A stretch of 64,000 nt of DNA from Sunxiuqinia elliptica (GCF_900113005.1 NZ_FONW01000005.1:62001-126000); one strand, 5' to 3'; shown: positions 44,373 to 53,871, counted from the stretch's first letter. The notes: a model not told the origin generated them from the letters alone. Made by a program: numbers and translations.

Positions 44373-45566
44373 ATGAAAGAGAAAGTAGTACTAGCATATA
44401 GCGGTGGTTTAGATACTTCGTTTTGCGCGAAGTACTTGTCGGTAGAAAAAAATCTTGAAGTATATACGGCAATTGCAAATACCGGAGGTTTTGGTTCGGA
44501 GGAACTAGACGATATTGAAAAGAAAGCCTATGAGTTGGGCTCAACCAAACACGTAACCTTGGATGTTACTGACACCTACTACGATAAATGTATTCGTTAC
44601 ATGGTGTTTGGGAATGTGTTGCGTAACAATACGTATCCAATCTCAGTAAGCTCGGAGCGGGTTTTTCAGGCAATTGCAATTATTGAATATGCCAAGAAAA
44701 TTGGTGCCAAATATGTTGCTCATGGAAGTACAGGAGCAGGAAATGACCAGGTTCGTTTCGACTTGACTTTTGATGTATTGGCTCCGGATATTGAAATTCT
44801 GACACCAACTCGTGATCTTCAGTTGACACGCGAAGCTGAAATTGACTACTTGAAAAAACACGGTGTTGAAGCCGATTGGTCAAAAATGGCCTACTCGATC
44901 AATAAAGGCTTATGGGGAACCAGTATTGGTGGTAAGGAAACATTAACTTCAGATCAAACCTTGCCTGAAGAGGCTTACCCATCTCAAATGACAGCCGAAG
45001 GCGAAAAAGAGATTACCCTCGATTTTGTTGAAGGAGAACTGAAAGGTGTTGATGGCAAGAAGTATTTCAATACTGTTGATGCTATCCGTGCTTTGGAAGC
45101 CATCGCTGCTCCATTTGCAATTGGGCGCGATATGCATATTGGCGATACCATCATTGGAATTAAAGGTCGTGTTGGGTTTGAAGCGGCAGCTCCTATGTTG
45201 ATCATCAAAGCCCATCAGATGCTCGAGAAACACACATTGACCAAATGGCAAATGTATTGGAAAGAGCAGCTGTCTAACTGGTACGGTATGTTCTTGCATG
45301 AATCATTGTACTTGGATCCGGTAATGAGAGACATCGAGAAGTTCCTGGAAAATACGCAAAAGGCGGTAACCGGAACCGTTACAATTTCGCTGAAACCTTA
45401 TCATTACGTATTGGTGGGTATCAAGTCAGAAAATGACTTGATGAAGTCAGACTTCGGTGAGTATGGTGAAATGAACAAGGCTTGGACCAGCGAAGATGTA
45501 AAAGGCTTTACCAAGATTTTGGGAACTTCCCTGAAGATTTACAATTCAGTCAATAAGAAATTTTAA
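44373..45566 (+). CDS. argG: argininosuccinate synthase
   Basis: I chose the ATG at 44373 (MKEKVVLAYSGGLDTS), giving 397 residues; the frame opens at 44331 with a Cys/His-rich stretch that has no homology. The PP-loop AYSGGLDTS binds ATP, and VAHGSTGAGNDQVRF and NKGLWGTSIGGKE are conserved substrate blocks. It joins citrulline and aspartate. In this acylated pathway it acts after deacylation of the ArgF' product. It is followed by argC after 15 bp. Confidence 0.97.
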   Translation: MKEKVVLAYSGGLDTSFCAKYLSVEKNLEVYTAIANTGGFGSEELDDIEKKAYELGSTKHVTLDVTDTYYDKCIRYMVFGNVLRNNTYPISVSSERVFQAIAIIEYAKKIGAKYVAHGSTGAGNDQVRFDLTFDVLAPDIEILTPTRDLQLTREAEIDYLKKHGVEADWSKMAYSINKGLWGTSIGGKETLTSDQTLPEEAYPSQMTAEGEKEITLDFVEGELKGVDGKKYFNTVDAIRALEAIAAPFAIGRDMHIGDTIIGIKGRVGFEAAAPMLIIKAHQMLEKHTLTKWQMYWKEQLSNWYGMFLHESLYLDPVMRDIEKFLENTQKAVTGTVTISLKPYHYVLVGIKSENDLMKSDFGEYGEMNKAWTSEDVKGFTKILGTSLKIYNSVNKKF

Positions 45567-45581
45567 TTCGGAGAGAAACGT

Positions 45582-46550
45582 ATGATTCAAGTTGGTATAA
45601 TTGGAGGAGCAGGATACACGGCTGGAGAGTTAATCCGAATTTTATTGAACCATGCTAAAGCGGAAATTGCATTTGTGCAAAGTAGCAGTAATGCTGGAAA
45701 TCCCATTGACACAGTGCATCGCGATTTGATTGGGGAAACTTCCCTGAACTTTGTTGCTGAGCCTGATTTCGAGGCAGTGGATGTTATTTTCCTGTGCATG
45801 GGGCATGGTAAATCAAAAGAATTCATAGAGAGGAATAGCATCCCAGATGCTGTTCGCATTATAGATTTGAGTCATGACTACCGTTTAAAAGCTGAGGGAA
45901 ATGACTTTATTTATGGCTTGCCCGAGCTTAATCGGGAAGTGATTCGTTCTTCGCGACGAATTGCGAATCCCGGTTGCTTTGCTACAGGGATTCAGCTTGC
46001 TGTTTTACCATTGGCAGCAGCTGGTGTTTTGGAAAATGAAGTACACGTGCATGCAATAACCGGCTCCACTGGAGCCGGGCAGGCACCTTCTCGTACTTCG
46101 CATTTTAGTTGGCGAAATAGCAATGTTTCCGTTTATAAAGCTTTTCAGCATCAGCATTTGGGTGAAATAACCCAAAGTTTTAAGCAGTTGCAAAACTCGT
46201 TTGACTTTGCCATCAATTTCATTCCGGTACGAGGAAATCACACCCGGGGTATTTTTGCATCGGTTTATACTGATTTTAAGGGCAGTCTTGAAGAAGCTAA
46301 GGATTTGTATAAACGCTATTACGCTGATCATCCGTTTGTTTTTGTTACCGATGAGAACCCGGATGTTAAGCAGGTGGTTAATACCAATAAGGCCGTTTTG
46401 CATCTTGAAAAGCATGGTGACAAACTGTTGATTTTAAGTGTTACCGATAACCTTTTGAAAGGGGCTTCAGGTCAGGCGGTTCAAAACATGAACCTGTTGT
46501 TTGGATTGGATGAGAAAGAAGGCTTGAACCTGAAACCAGTTTCTTTTTAA
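45582..46550 (+). CDS. argC: N-acyl-gamma-glutamyl-phosphate reductase
   Basis: A 322-residue reductase with the NADP loop GIIGGAGYTAGELIRIL at the start, the catalytic Cys in RRIANPGCFATGIQLA, and GSTGAGQAPSRTSHFSWRN for the acyl-group pocket. The HTRGIFASVYT block near 220 is also conserved. It lies between argG and argD with almost no gap and makes the acylated glutamate semialdehyde used by ArgD. Confidence 0.96.
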   Translation: MIQVGIIGGAGYTAGELIRILLNHAKAEIAFVQSSSNAGNPIDTVHRDLIGETSLNFVAEPDFEAVDVIFLCMGHGKSKEFIERNSIPDAVRIIDLSHDYRLKAEGNDFIYGLPELNREVIRSSRRIANPGCFATGIQLAVLPLAAAGVLENEVHVHAITGSTGAGQAPSRTSHFSWRNSNVSVYKAFQHQHLGEITQSFKQLQNSFDFAINFIPVRGNHTRGIFASVYTDFKGSLEEAKDLYKRYYADHPFVFVTDENPDVKQVVNTNKAVLHLEKHGDKLLILSVTDNLLKGASGQAVQNMNLLFGLDEKEGLNLKPVSF

Positions 46551-46559
46551 TTAATGCGC

Positions 46560-47705
46560 ATGAAGTTATTTGATGTATATCCAGTTTTTGATATAACCCC
46601 GGTAAAAGCCCAAGGCTGTTATGTTTGGGATGACCAGGGAACACGGTACCTGGACCTGTATGGGGGGCATGCTGTAATATCGGTGGGCCATAGTCATCCG
46701 GTTTATGTTGATTATATTAGCAATCAGCTAAACGAGATTGGCTTTTACAGTAATTCGGTGAAGATTCCGCAGCAACAGGAATTGGCAACTCGTTTAGGAA
46801 AGCTTTCCGGGCTTGATGATTACCAGTTGTTTCTATGTAATTCAGGGGCTGAAGCCAATGAAAATGCCATGAAGCTGGCCTCGTTTGCGACAGGCAAAAA
46901 AGGAATCATCAGCTTTAAAAAAGGGTTTCACGGAAGAACTTCGGGAGCTGTTTCGATTACGGATAATCCGAAGATCATTGCTCCAGTGAATGAAAACGAG
47001 CATGCTGTTATTTTACCATTGAATGATATTGATGCCGTTGAAAAACAGCTTCAAAATGGTGATATTGCTGCCGTTGTCATTGAAGGAATTCAGGGTATTG
47101 GTGGAATTCATGTGCCAGACCCCGAGTTTTTAGAGCAATTGGAAAAGCTTTGTAAACAGCATGGTGCATTGTTGATTTTGGATGAAATCCAGTCAGGTTA
47201 TGGTCGGAGTGGAAAGTTCTTTGCTTTTCAATACACCAATATCAAACCGGATATGGTCACCCTCGCCAAGGGCATGGGGAACGGTTTTCCAGTTGGAGGC
47301 GTATTGATCAGTCCTGAGTTGGAACCTTGGCCCGGCATGTTGGGAACAACCTTTGGCGGGAATTACCTGGCATGTGCTGCAAGCATTGCCGTACTTGATA
47401 TTATGGAGCAGGAGCAATTGGTGTCTAATTCCGAAGAAATTGGAAATTACCTGATGGACCAATTGCAAAAAATGCCCGAAATTAAGGAAGTAAGAGGTAA
47501 AGGTTTGATGATTGGAATTGAATTTGAAACAGAAATCAAAACCATTCGACAAAAACTGTTGTTTGAAGAAAAGATATTTACCGGTGTATCCGGTGCAAAC
47601 ACAATCCGGTTGCTTCCTCCTTTGACTTTAAGCAAGGAGCAAGCCGAGTATTTTATCCGGAAGTTTGAAAAAGTCCTGAGCGAATTAAACCTTCACTCAG
47701 TTTAA
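46560..47705 (+). CDS. argD: N-acylornithine aminotransferase
   Basis: A class-III PLP aminotransferase, 381 residues from the ATG at 46560 (MKLFDVYPVFDITPV); another ATG six bases earlier is possible. Blocks: LDLYGGHAVISVGHSHP, LFLCNSGAEANENAMKLA, VVIEGIQGIGGIH, LLILDEIQSGYGRSG and the PLP lysine in VTLAKGMGNGFPVGGV. It transaminates N-acylglutamate semialdehyde to N-acylornithine. The start lies within 10 bp of the argC stop, consistent with coupling. Confidence 0.96.
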   Translation: MKLFDVYPVFDITPVKAQGCYVWDDQGTRYLDLYGGHAVISVGHSHPVYVDYISNQLNEIGFYSNSVKIPQQQELATRLGKLSGLDDYQLFLCNSGAEANENAMKLASFATGKKGIISFKKGFHGRTSGAVSITDNPKIIAPVNENEHAVILPLNDIDAVEKQLQNGDIAAVVIEGIQGIGGIHVPDPEFLEQLEKLCKQHGALLILDEIQSGYGRSGKFFAFQYTNIKPDMVTLAKGMGNGFPVGGVLISPELEPWPGMLGTTFGGNYLACAASIAVLDIMEQEQLVSNSEEIGNYLMDQLQKMPEIKEVRGKGLMIGIEFETEIKTIRQKLLFEEKIFTGVSGANTIRLLPPLTLSKEQAEYFIRKFEKVLSELNLHSV

Positions 47706-47717
47706 AATACGAAACGA

Positions 47718-48515
47718 ATGAAAGTTGGAAAGATCGCCATCATTGGCGCAGGAAACATGGGTGGGGCCATTGTGAATGGCTTGTTGAAGTCTGGTTATGT
47801 CGAGGCTTCATCCATTGCTATTGCTGACCCTCGCAAGCAAACGCTTGAGAAATTCAGTGCCCAGGGAGTCAATACATTCCAGGATAACAGCCAAGCTGTT
47901 GAGACGGCTGACTTGGTTATTCTGGCAGTAAAACCTTATCACATCGAGAAGGTGATTGACGGATTAAAGCCGGCACTGAACCCGCAAAAAATCATTGTTT
48001 CTATTGCTGCTGGTGTAAATTTGAGCGATTTGACCAAACTTATTGGCGAGGAGTACCGTATTTTCAGAGTGATGCCTAATACGGCGATCTCTCTGCAGGA
48101 ATCCATGACTTGTATTTCAGGAAATGGAAATTCAGAAGAATCACTTGCTGTGGTTAAGGAGCTTTTCGATCATTTGGGAGCAACGGTTGTTATCAACGAG
48201 GAATTGATGGCAGCGGCTACAGTACTGGCTTCTTGTGGAACGGCGTTTGCCTTGCGCTATGTACGTGCGGCCATGCAAGGAGGCGTTGAAATGGGCTTTG
48301 GCGCTGAAATGGCTCAGTTTATTACGGCTCAAACCGTAAAAGGAGCAGTGCAACTCATTATGAATACGGGGCATCATCCGGAGCGGGAAATTGACAAGGT
48401 AACCACACCTCGAGGAATTACCATCACCGGAATCAATGAAATGGAGCACAAAGGCTTCAGTTCATCCGTTATTCAAGGACTGATCGCTTCTTTCAATAAG
48501 ATTGAGCGTGGCTAG
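47718..48515 (+). CDS. proC: pyrroline-5-carboxylate reductase
   Basis: The 265-residue protein has the NAD(P) loop IAIIGAGNMGGAIVNGLLKSG and the C-terminal dimerisation domain with the PROSITE-type ending TTPRGITITGINEMEHKGF (in parts, VTTPRG and GFSSSV). It closes proline synthesis from P5C. It sits inside the arginine cluster with proB and proA, so arginine and proline, which share glutamate, are likely expressed together. Confidence 0.96.
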   Translation: MKVGKIAIIGAGNMGGAIVNGLLKSGYVEASSIAIADPRKQTLEKFSAQGVNTFQDNSQAVETADLVILAVKPYHIEKVIDGLKPALNPQKIIVSIAAGVNLSDLTKLIGEEYRIFRVMPNTAISLQESMTCISGNGNSEESLAVVKELFDHLGATVVINEELMAAATVLASCGTAFALRYVRAAMQGGVEMGFGAEMAQFITAQTVKGAVQLIMNTGHHPEREIDKVTTPRGITITGINEMEHKGFSSSVIQGLIASFNKIERG

Positions 48516-48526
48516 AAAGATTGGAG

Positions 48527-49618
48527 ATGAGTTTCAACTATAAAAAAATTACCATTAAAGTTGGTAGTAACGTTCTAACTAAGACTGACGGAACATTGAA
48601 TGTTGCCCGTATGGCACATTTGGTTGATCAAATTGCTCAGCTTTATAAGCAAGGTGTTGAGGTAATTTTAGTATCGTCGGGTGCTGTTGCAGCCGGCCGT
48701 AGTGAAATTAAGCTGAATAAAAAGCTGGACACGGTTTCGTCCAGACAGTTGTATTCAGCCGTGGGACAGGTGAAAATGATTAACCAGTGGGCCGACTTTT
48801 TCACGCAACATGGGATCAATTGTGCGCAGGTGCTCACCACGAAAGACAATTTCGGGGAGCGCAATCATTACCTGAACATGAAAAACTGTTTTACCACTTT
48901 GCTGGAAAATGGGGTGGTTCCAATTGTGAATGAAAATGATACGATTTCGGTAAGTGAGTTGATGTTTACGGACAATGATGAGCTTTCGGGCTTGATTGCT
49001 TCGATGCAAAACTCGGATGCCTTGCTAATTCTGAGTAATATCGACGGAATTTACGATGGAAATCCGGCATTGTCTGAATCCAAAGTCATCACCGAAATTG
49101 GACAGAAGGACCGGGATTGGATGGAAAATATTTCAACCCAAAAATCGGGTTTCGGTCGTGGTGGAATGCTAACCAAAAGCTCCATCGCCCGAAAAACAGC
49201 CAAGGAAGGCATTGCCGTTCATATTGCCAATGGCTTGCGCGATAACGTGCTGACCGATATTTTGCGAAAGGAAAGTCAAGTCATTCATACTTGGTTTAAA
49301 CCAGGTAAACGGAAAGCATCCAATGTGAAAAAATGGATTGCCTATTCAGATAGCTTTGCCAAAGGTGAGTTGGTGATTAACCAAGGGGCCTGCGATGCGT
49401 TATTCTCACCCAAAGCAACAAGTTTGTTGCCCATTGGAGTGACCAAGGTGAAAGGGCAATTCAAGAAAGGCGATATTGTTAAAATTATGGATGAAAAAGG
49501 TCATTTGATTGGCTGGGGGAAATCGCAGTATGCAGCCGAAAAGGTGCATGCCAAAAGTGATTCGGCTAAGCAAAAACCTGTTGTCCATTACGATTATTTA
49601 TACTTAAGCGAAGATTAG
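48527..49618 (+). CDS. proB: glutamate 5-kinase
   Basis: I chose the ATG at 48527 (MSFNYKKITIKVGSN), giving 363 residues; a TTG two codons earlier is also in frame. The amino-acid-kinase domain has ITIKVGSNVLTK, VILVSSGAVAAG, VPIVNENDTIS and LLILSNIDGIYDG; the C-terminal PUA domain (about 270-350) is present, as in feedback-regulated kinases. It phosphorylates glutamate for proline synthesis. A GC-rich hairpin separates it from proA. Confidence 0.96.
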   Translation: MSFNYKKITIKVGSNVLTKTDGTLNVARMAHLVDQIAQLYKQGVEVILVSSGAVAAGRSEIKLNKKLDTVSSRQLYSAVGQVKMINQWADFFTQHGINCAQVLTTKDNFGERNHYLNMKNCFTTLLENGVVPIVNENDTISVSELMFTDNDELSGLIASMQNSDALLILSNIDGIYDGNPALSESKVITEIGQKDRDWMENISTQKSGFGRGGMLTKSSIARKTAKEGIAVHIANGLRDNVLTDILRKESQVIHTWFKPGKRKASNVKKWIAYSDSFAKGELVINQGACDALFSPKATSLLPIGVTKVKGQFKKGDIVKIMDEKGHLIGWGKSQYAAEKVHAKSDSAKQKPVVHYDYLYLSED

Positions 49619-49702
49619 AAAATTGACTCAGGATAATTATTTATACCCTTTTCTTCAATCCCCTTTTTGTTGACTTCAACAAAGTCAAAATATTCTGAGT
49701 TT

Positions 49703-49730
49703 GTCCCCTTCCTCCCCCAGGGAAGGGGAC
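49703..49730 (+). terminator. hairpin between proB and proA
   Basis: GTCCCCTTCC (49703-49712) and GGAAGGGGAC (49721-49730) form a perfect 10-bp stem followed by TTTT. It could partly terminate transcription between proB and proA, or be one of the mobile GC-rich intergenic hairpins of this phylum. Confidence 0.55.
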
Positions 49731-49757
49731 TTTTAATTAAACCTAACAGGAGAGATC

Positions 49758-51008
49758 ATGGAGGTAAAAAAACAACTGGATTTGACATTGAAAGCCAGCA
49801 GGAGCCTGGCCCTGTTGAGCAAAGACAAAATTGATGAGATTTTGCTCGACTTAGCCGATGCTGCCGAAGAGCATGCGGAGGCAATCCTTGTAGAAAACCA
49901 AAAAGATTTGAACCGGATGGACCCGGCAGATCCCAAATATGACCGGTTGAAGTTAAGCACAGAGCGTATTGCTGGAATTGCTGCTGATATTCGGAATGTT
50001 TCCTCTTTACCCTCTCCGCTGGGCCGCATTTTAAGCAAAATAACCCGCCCGAACGGCATGGTCATTCAAAAGGTGTCTGTCGCTTTTGGGGTGATTGGAA
50101 TCATCTATGAAGCCCGTCCGAATGTGACCTTCGATGTGTTCTCACTTTGCCTGAAATCGGGGAATGCCTGCGTGTTGAAAGGTGGCAGCGATGCCATTGA
50201 TTCGAACACTGCCATTGTAAAAGTGATCCATCAGGTGTTGGAAAAGCATGGCGTTGATCAAAACATTCTGACCTTGTTGCCTGCCGATCGTGCAGCTACT
50301 GCCGAGATTTTGAATGCCCGCGGCTATGTTGATCTGATTATTCCCCGAGGATCTCAGGGATTGATCAACTATGTGCGCGAAAATGCCACCATTCCGGTTA
50401 TTGAAACCGGAGCAGGAATCTGCCATACCTATTTTGATGAGTATGGAGATTTGGACAAAGGGCAGGCCATTGTTGAGAATGCGAAAACCCGTCGTCCGAG
50501 TGTTTGCAATGCCCTGGATTGTTTGGTGATTCATGAGAGCCGCTTGAATGATTTACCTGAGCTGTGCGCTGGCCTTATCAATAGCAAAGTGGTGATTTAT
50601 GCCGATGAAAAAGCTTACCCGCTTTTGAACGGTCATTATCCTGCCGAATTGTTGGAGAAAGCAAGCGAGGAGTCTTTTGGAATAGAGTTCCTGGATTTTA
50701 AAATGTCGATTAAAACAGTTCCTTCATTTTTAGATGCCTTGGATCACATTGCGGCTTATAGTTCAAAGCATAGCGAAGCCATTGTTTCCGATAGCGAAGA
50801 ACGCTTGGATTTATTCCGGAAAATGGTGGATGCCTCTTCGGTATATTGCAATGTGTCGACCGCTTTTACTGATGGTGCGCAGTTTGGATTGGGTGCTGAA
50901 ATAGGCATATCAACACAAAAATTACATGCCCGCGGACCAATGGCTTTGGAAGAGCTTACCAGCTATAAATACTTGATTGATGGGGATGGGCAGGTAAGGC
51001 CAAAATAG
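49758..51008 (+). CDS. proA: gamma-glutamyl phosphate reductase
   Basis: A 416-residue aldehyde-dehydrogenase-fold protein: [17 protein letters not shown] near 114-130, [11 protein letters not shown], the catalytic Cys in [15 protein letters not shown] near 253-267, and [18 protein letters not shown] near the C-terminus. It reduces glutamyl phosphate to the semialdehyde. GGAG precedes the start. It completes proB-proA-proC in one cluster. Confidence 0.96.
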   Translation: MEVKKQLDLTLKASRSLALLSKDKIDEILLDLADAAEEHAEAILVENQKDLNRMDPADPKYDRLKLSTERIAGIAADIRNVSSLPSPLGRILSKITRPNGMVIQKVSVAFGVIGIIYEARPNVTFDVFSLCLKSGNACVLKGGSDAIDSNTAIVKVIHQVLEKHGVDQNILTLLPADRAATAEILNARGYVDLIIPRGSQGLINYVRENATIPVIETGAGICHTYFDEYGDLDKGQAIVENAKTRRPSVCNALDCLVIHESRLNDLPELCAGLINSKVVIYADEKAYPLLNGHYPAELLEKASEESFGIEFLDFKMSIKTVPSFLDALDHIAAYSSKHSEAIVSDSEERLDLFRKMVDASSVYCNVSTAFTDGAQFGLGAEIGISTQKLHARGPMALEELTSYKYLIDGDGQVRPK

Positions 51009-51077
51009 ATTGATGATTGCAAAGAGCTGAGAGTATGGAGTAAAGAGAAGCGCAGGAAGCAATTGCTACTGGCTATC

Positions 51078-51124
51078 TTGAGATTTGCAACTTGAAACTT
51101 TGAACTTGGAATTTGAAACTTGAT
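51078..51124 (+). repeat. degenerate AACTTTG-type repeats between proA and argF'
   Basis: The 128-bp spacer before argF' contains a series AACTTGAAACTTTGAACTTGG followed by AATTTGAAACTTGA, near-copies of a 7-8 base unit. It may be replication slippage in AT-rich DNA or overlapping -33/-7-like boxes. Confidence 0.4.
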
Positions 51125-51136
51125 ATATTACGAACT

Positions 51137-52087
51137 ATGAAGCATTTTACGTCAGTACATGATCTTGACAATTTAGACGAAGCCTTAAAGTTGGCTCTTG
51201 AGTTGAAGAAAGATCCTTACCAATATCAATCACTTGGAAAAAATAAAACCTTGTTGCTGGTGTTTTTCAATTCCAGCCTTCGGACTCGTTTAAGTACGCA
51301 AAAGGCGGGACTTAACTTGGGGATGAATGTCATTGTTTTCGACATCAATGAAGGTGGCTGGAAACTGGAAACAGAGCTTGGTGTAATTATGGATGGTGAT
51401 AAGCCGGAGCACATTCGTGAAGCAGTTCCGGTCATTGGAAAATATTGCGACATCATTGGCGTCCGGTCTTTTGCCAAATTCGAAAACCGGGATGATGATT
51501 ACCAGGAAAAAATTATTCAGCAGTTTATCGACTATGCTGGGGTGCCAGTCGTGAGTATGGAAGCGGCTACACGTCACCCGCTGCAGTCTTTTGCCGACCT
51601 GATAACGATTGAAGAGCATAAAACAAAAGCACGTCCTAAGGTGGTGATGACTTGGGCTCCGCATCCTCGGGCATTGCCGCAAGCAGTTCCTAACTCGTTT
51701 GTTGAATGGATGCGCGAAACGGATTACGAATTGGTGGTCACCCATCCGGAAGGTTACGAGCTGGCCCCAGAGTTTATGGGTGATTTAAAGCCAGAGTACG
51801 ACCAGATGAAAGCTTTTGAAGGAGCTGACTTTATCTATGCTAAGAGCTGGGCTTCCTATTCGGACTATGGCAAAGTATTGTCGCAGGATCGTAACTGGAC
51901 GGTGAGCGATCGGCAAATGGCGGTTACCAACAATGCCAAATTCATGCACTGCTTGCCCGTTCGTCGTAATATGATTGTGGCTGACTCGGTGATTGATAGT
52001 GCAAACTCCATTGTTGTTCCTGAAGCCGAAAATCGTTTGTTCTCAGCCCAGGCTGTTTTAAAAATGATGTTAGACCAGATGAAGTAA
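51137..52087 (+). CDS. argF': N-succinylornithine carbamoyltransferase (ArgF')
   Basis: I chose the ATG at 51137 (MKHFTSVHDLDNLDE), giving 316 residues. It has the carbamoyl-phosphate motif FFNSSLRTRLSTQKA near 43-57 and the family hallmarks ATRHPLQSFADL and the loop HCLPVRRNMIV. Residue 90, in MDGDKPEH, is Pro. In the Bacteroides fragilis enzyme Pro90 favours succinylornithine, while Glu at that site (Xanthomonas) favours acetylornithine. That makes the succinylated route the likely one here. It lies inside the arg cluster after proA and before argB. Confidence 0.92.
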   Translation: MKHFTSVHDLDNLDEALKLALELKKDPYQYQSLGKNKTLLLVFFNSSLRTRLSTQKAGLNLGMNVIVFDINEGGWKLETELGVIMDGDKPEHIREAVPVIGKYCDIIGVRSFAKFENRDDDYQEKIIQQFIDYAGVPVVSMEAATRHPLQSFADLITIEEHKTKARPKVVMTWAPHPRALPQAVPNSFVEWMRETDYELVVTHPEGYELAPEFMGDLKPEYDQMKAFEGADFIYAKSWASYSDYGKVLSQDRNWTVSDRQMAVTNNAKFMHCLPVRRNMIVADSVIDSANSIVVPEAENRLFSAQAVLKMMLDQMK

Positions 52088-52159
52088 GAGAAGGTGTTGT
52101 TGGTGTTTCTCCGAAATGGATAACTGCCCCCAATGACAGCGTTAATGAAAAGAGAATTG

Positions 52160-52936
52160 ATGAGTAAGCAAAAATTAACAATCGTAAAAGTTGGCGGAAA
52201 GGTCGTGGAAGAAGCAGCTTCGCTGGCCGATTTGCTGGGGCGTTTTTCAGCCTTGGACGGACTGAAGGTGTTGGTGCATGGAGGTGGTCGCTCTGCCACT
52301 GCAATGGCCGAACGCCTGGGAATTGAAACCCAAATGGTGGAAGGACGCCGGATCACAGATCAATCCATGTTGGAAGTGGTTACCATGGTGTATGGCGGAC
52401 TGGTTAATAAAAATATTGTAGCACAACTGCAGGCTTTGGGGCTCAATGCCATTGGCCTGACAGGTGCTGATCTCAATTATATGCAGGCCGTAAAACGTCC
52501 GGTAAAAACCATCGACTATGGTTTTGTGGGCGACATCGTTCAAGTGAATGTGGATGAATTAAATCTCCTGCTCGAAAAGCAGGTGATTCCAGTTCTGGCT
52601 CCTTTGTCACACGACAAACAGGGAAGCATGCTGAATGTGAATGCCGATACCATTGCAGCAGAGGCAGCGGTTGCTTTCAGTGAGCATTTTGAGGTTGAAC
52701 TGGTGTACTGTTTCGAAAAGTCCGGCGTATTAGAAGATGCTGACGATGATGCCTCTGTGCTGAGCTCGTTGACTTATGAAACGTTTAAAGGCTTGCAGGA
52801 AAGTGGTGCCATTCATGCCGGAATGATTCCTAAGCTGGATAATAGTTTCAATGCCATCAAACGAGGAGTATCAACAGTGCGTATTACCAATATTCCTGGG
52901 TTACAAGAAGGCGGAACAAGCCTGTTAGCTGAATAA
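52160..52936 (+). CDS. argB: N-acylglutamate kinase
   Basis: I chose the ATG at 52160 (MSKQKLTIVKVGGKVV), giving 258 residues; the frame opens at 52133. Kinase blocks: IVKVGGKV, LVHGGGRSATAMAERLG (substrate side), GLTGADLNY, and the nucleotide side NADTIAAEAAVAF with GMIPKLDNSFNAIKRGV. In this organism the substrate is probably N-succinylglutamate. The last 282 bp are duplicated at 57238-57519. An 18-bp perfect hairpin follows. Confidence 0.95.
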   Translation: MSKQKLTIVKVGGKVVEEAASLADLLGRFSALDGLKVLVHGGGRSATAMAERLGIETQMVEGRRITDQSMLEVVTMVYGGLVNKNIVAQLQALGLNAIGLTGADLNYMQAVKRPVKTIDYGFVGDIVQVNVDELNLLLEKQVIPVLAPLSHDKQGSMLNVNADTIAAEAAVAFSEHFEVELVYCFEKSGVLEDADDDASVLSSLTYETFKGLQESGAIHAGMIPKLDNSFNAIKRGVSTVRITNIPGLQEGGTSLLAE

Positions 52937-52942
52937 AGCCTG

Positions 52943-52988
52943 TTATCAAGTAACCCAATTGGGATCAAAAAATTGGGTTACTTGATAA
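52943..52988. terminator. 18-bp perfect stem-loop after argB
   Basis: TTATCAAGTAACCCAATT (52943-52960) and its exact inverse (52971-52988) flank a 10-base loop between argB and the convergent 219-aa gene. There is no T-run in either direction, so termination would depend on the long stem alone, or it has another role such as RNA stabilisation. Confidence 0.7.
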
Positions 52989-53003
52989 TAAATAGGCTAG
53001 GAT

Positions 53004-53663
53004 TTAACTCTTGATTGACTTGCCCAATGATTCTAGGAGTTGAGGGTGATCTTCCAGTGCAATTTTTGCAACGGCATAAAATTCACTCATCCACTCATCA
53101 AGCTTGGCAAAAGCAGCGTCTTTTTGTTGGGTGGCATCTTCTGATTCTCCAACCTCCCGAAGGTATTCAGCGCGAGCCGACTCTGTTGAGCTAATTAGCT
53201 CTGAAGCCTGATTTAATTCTTCTTCCGGTACTTTTAACCGGCTTAATCTATTTTTTAATTCTTCGCTTTTAGTCAATTCGTCATAGAACTTTTTGATCAT
53301 TTCCATCCACTTGACATAAGCACCAGGTTGTGTTCCTTGGAGAAGCAATAAATCAAGAATCACAGGTTCATTTTTAAATACGACTTTTGCCTTTTTTCGG
53401 TGAGTCTTGTAAAGTTCTTTTAGTGCGTCTTTTTGATTGCTGAAAGTGGCATAGGCAGCAGATGTTTCATCATCTTCTGTCTTATTTCGGTTGTAGATCT
53501 CAAAGGTTTTGGAATAAAGGTTTTCACCAGTAACAATGACTTCAGGAGTATAACCATATTCAGTCATGATAGAGGAAATCGTTGGTTGCTTTTTTGCATT
53601 TTCGATTGAAACCCGGTATTGCTCCAATACCGCAGCTTCTGAATTTGTTCTTTTTGTGGACAT
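53004..53663 (-). CDS. 219-aa all-helical unknown protein, copy 2
   Basis: Paralogue of the gene at 4118-4777, same length and collinear from end to end: SEAAVLEQYRVSIENA against SEAATLETYRVALDNA, the block NKTEDDETSAAYA, HRKKAKVVFKNEPV, and KDAAFAKLDEWMSEFYAVA. No domain I can name, no signal peptide, no membrane segment. Two copies about 49 kb apart in one window show an expanded family in this genome. The N-terminus and the last 40 residues are the best conserved parts. Its 5' region holds the diverged 21-bp array. Confidence 0.78.
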   Translation of the reverse strand: MSTKRTNSEAAVLEQYRVSIENAKKQPTISSIMTEYGYTPEVIVTGENLYSKTFEIYNRNKTEDDETSAAYATFSNQKDALKELYKTHRKKAKVVFKNEPVILDLLLLQGTQPGAYVKWMEMIKKFYDELTKSEELKNRLSRLKVPEEELNQASELISSTESARAEYLREVGESEDATQQKDAAFAKLDEWMSEFYAVAKIALEDHPQLLESLGKSIKS

Positions 53664-53703
53664 AAATTCAACATTTTAAGTTAAACTGGTATTTCGTCGT
53701 GTC

Positions 53704-53871
53704 CTTAAAGGGCACGAGCTGTTCCTTAACATGTTTTTCGCATCCCTTCATGCGATTTATCCACTTTTAAGCACATTTTGTTTACTCTTTGTTGTCGTTT
53801 GTCTTCTCCTTAAGGCAGTTGGTGGGAGCCTTGTGGTGCTTTGTCAACTCCTTGGGAAATAGCTGCTTCAC
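53704..53871 (-). repeat. 21-bp phased array upstream of copy 2 (eight units)
   Basis: Read on the reverse strand, eight consecutive 21-base blocks from 53871 to 53704 end in AAG or AAA/TAA, six of them exactly AAG (53851, 53830, 53809, 53746, 53725, 53704). The first unit begins GTGAAGCAGC, like the core GTGAAGCAAC of array 1. Base identity between units is low apart from this, yet the period has no indel over 168 bp. Stop codons interrupt all long frames. The frame differs from that of the downstream gene. Confidence 0.65.
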
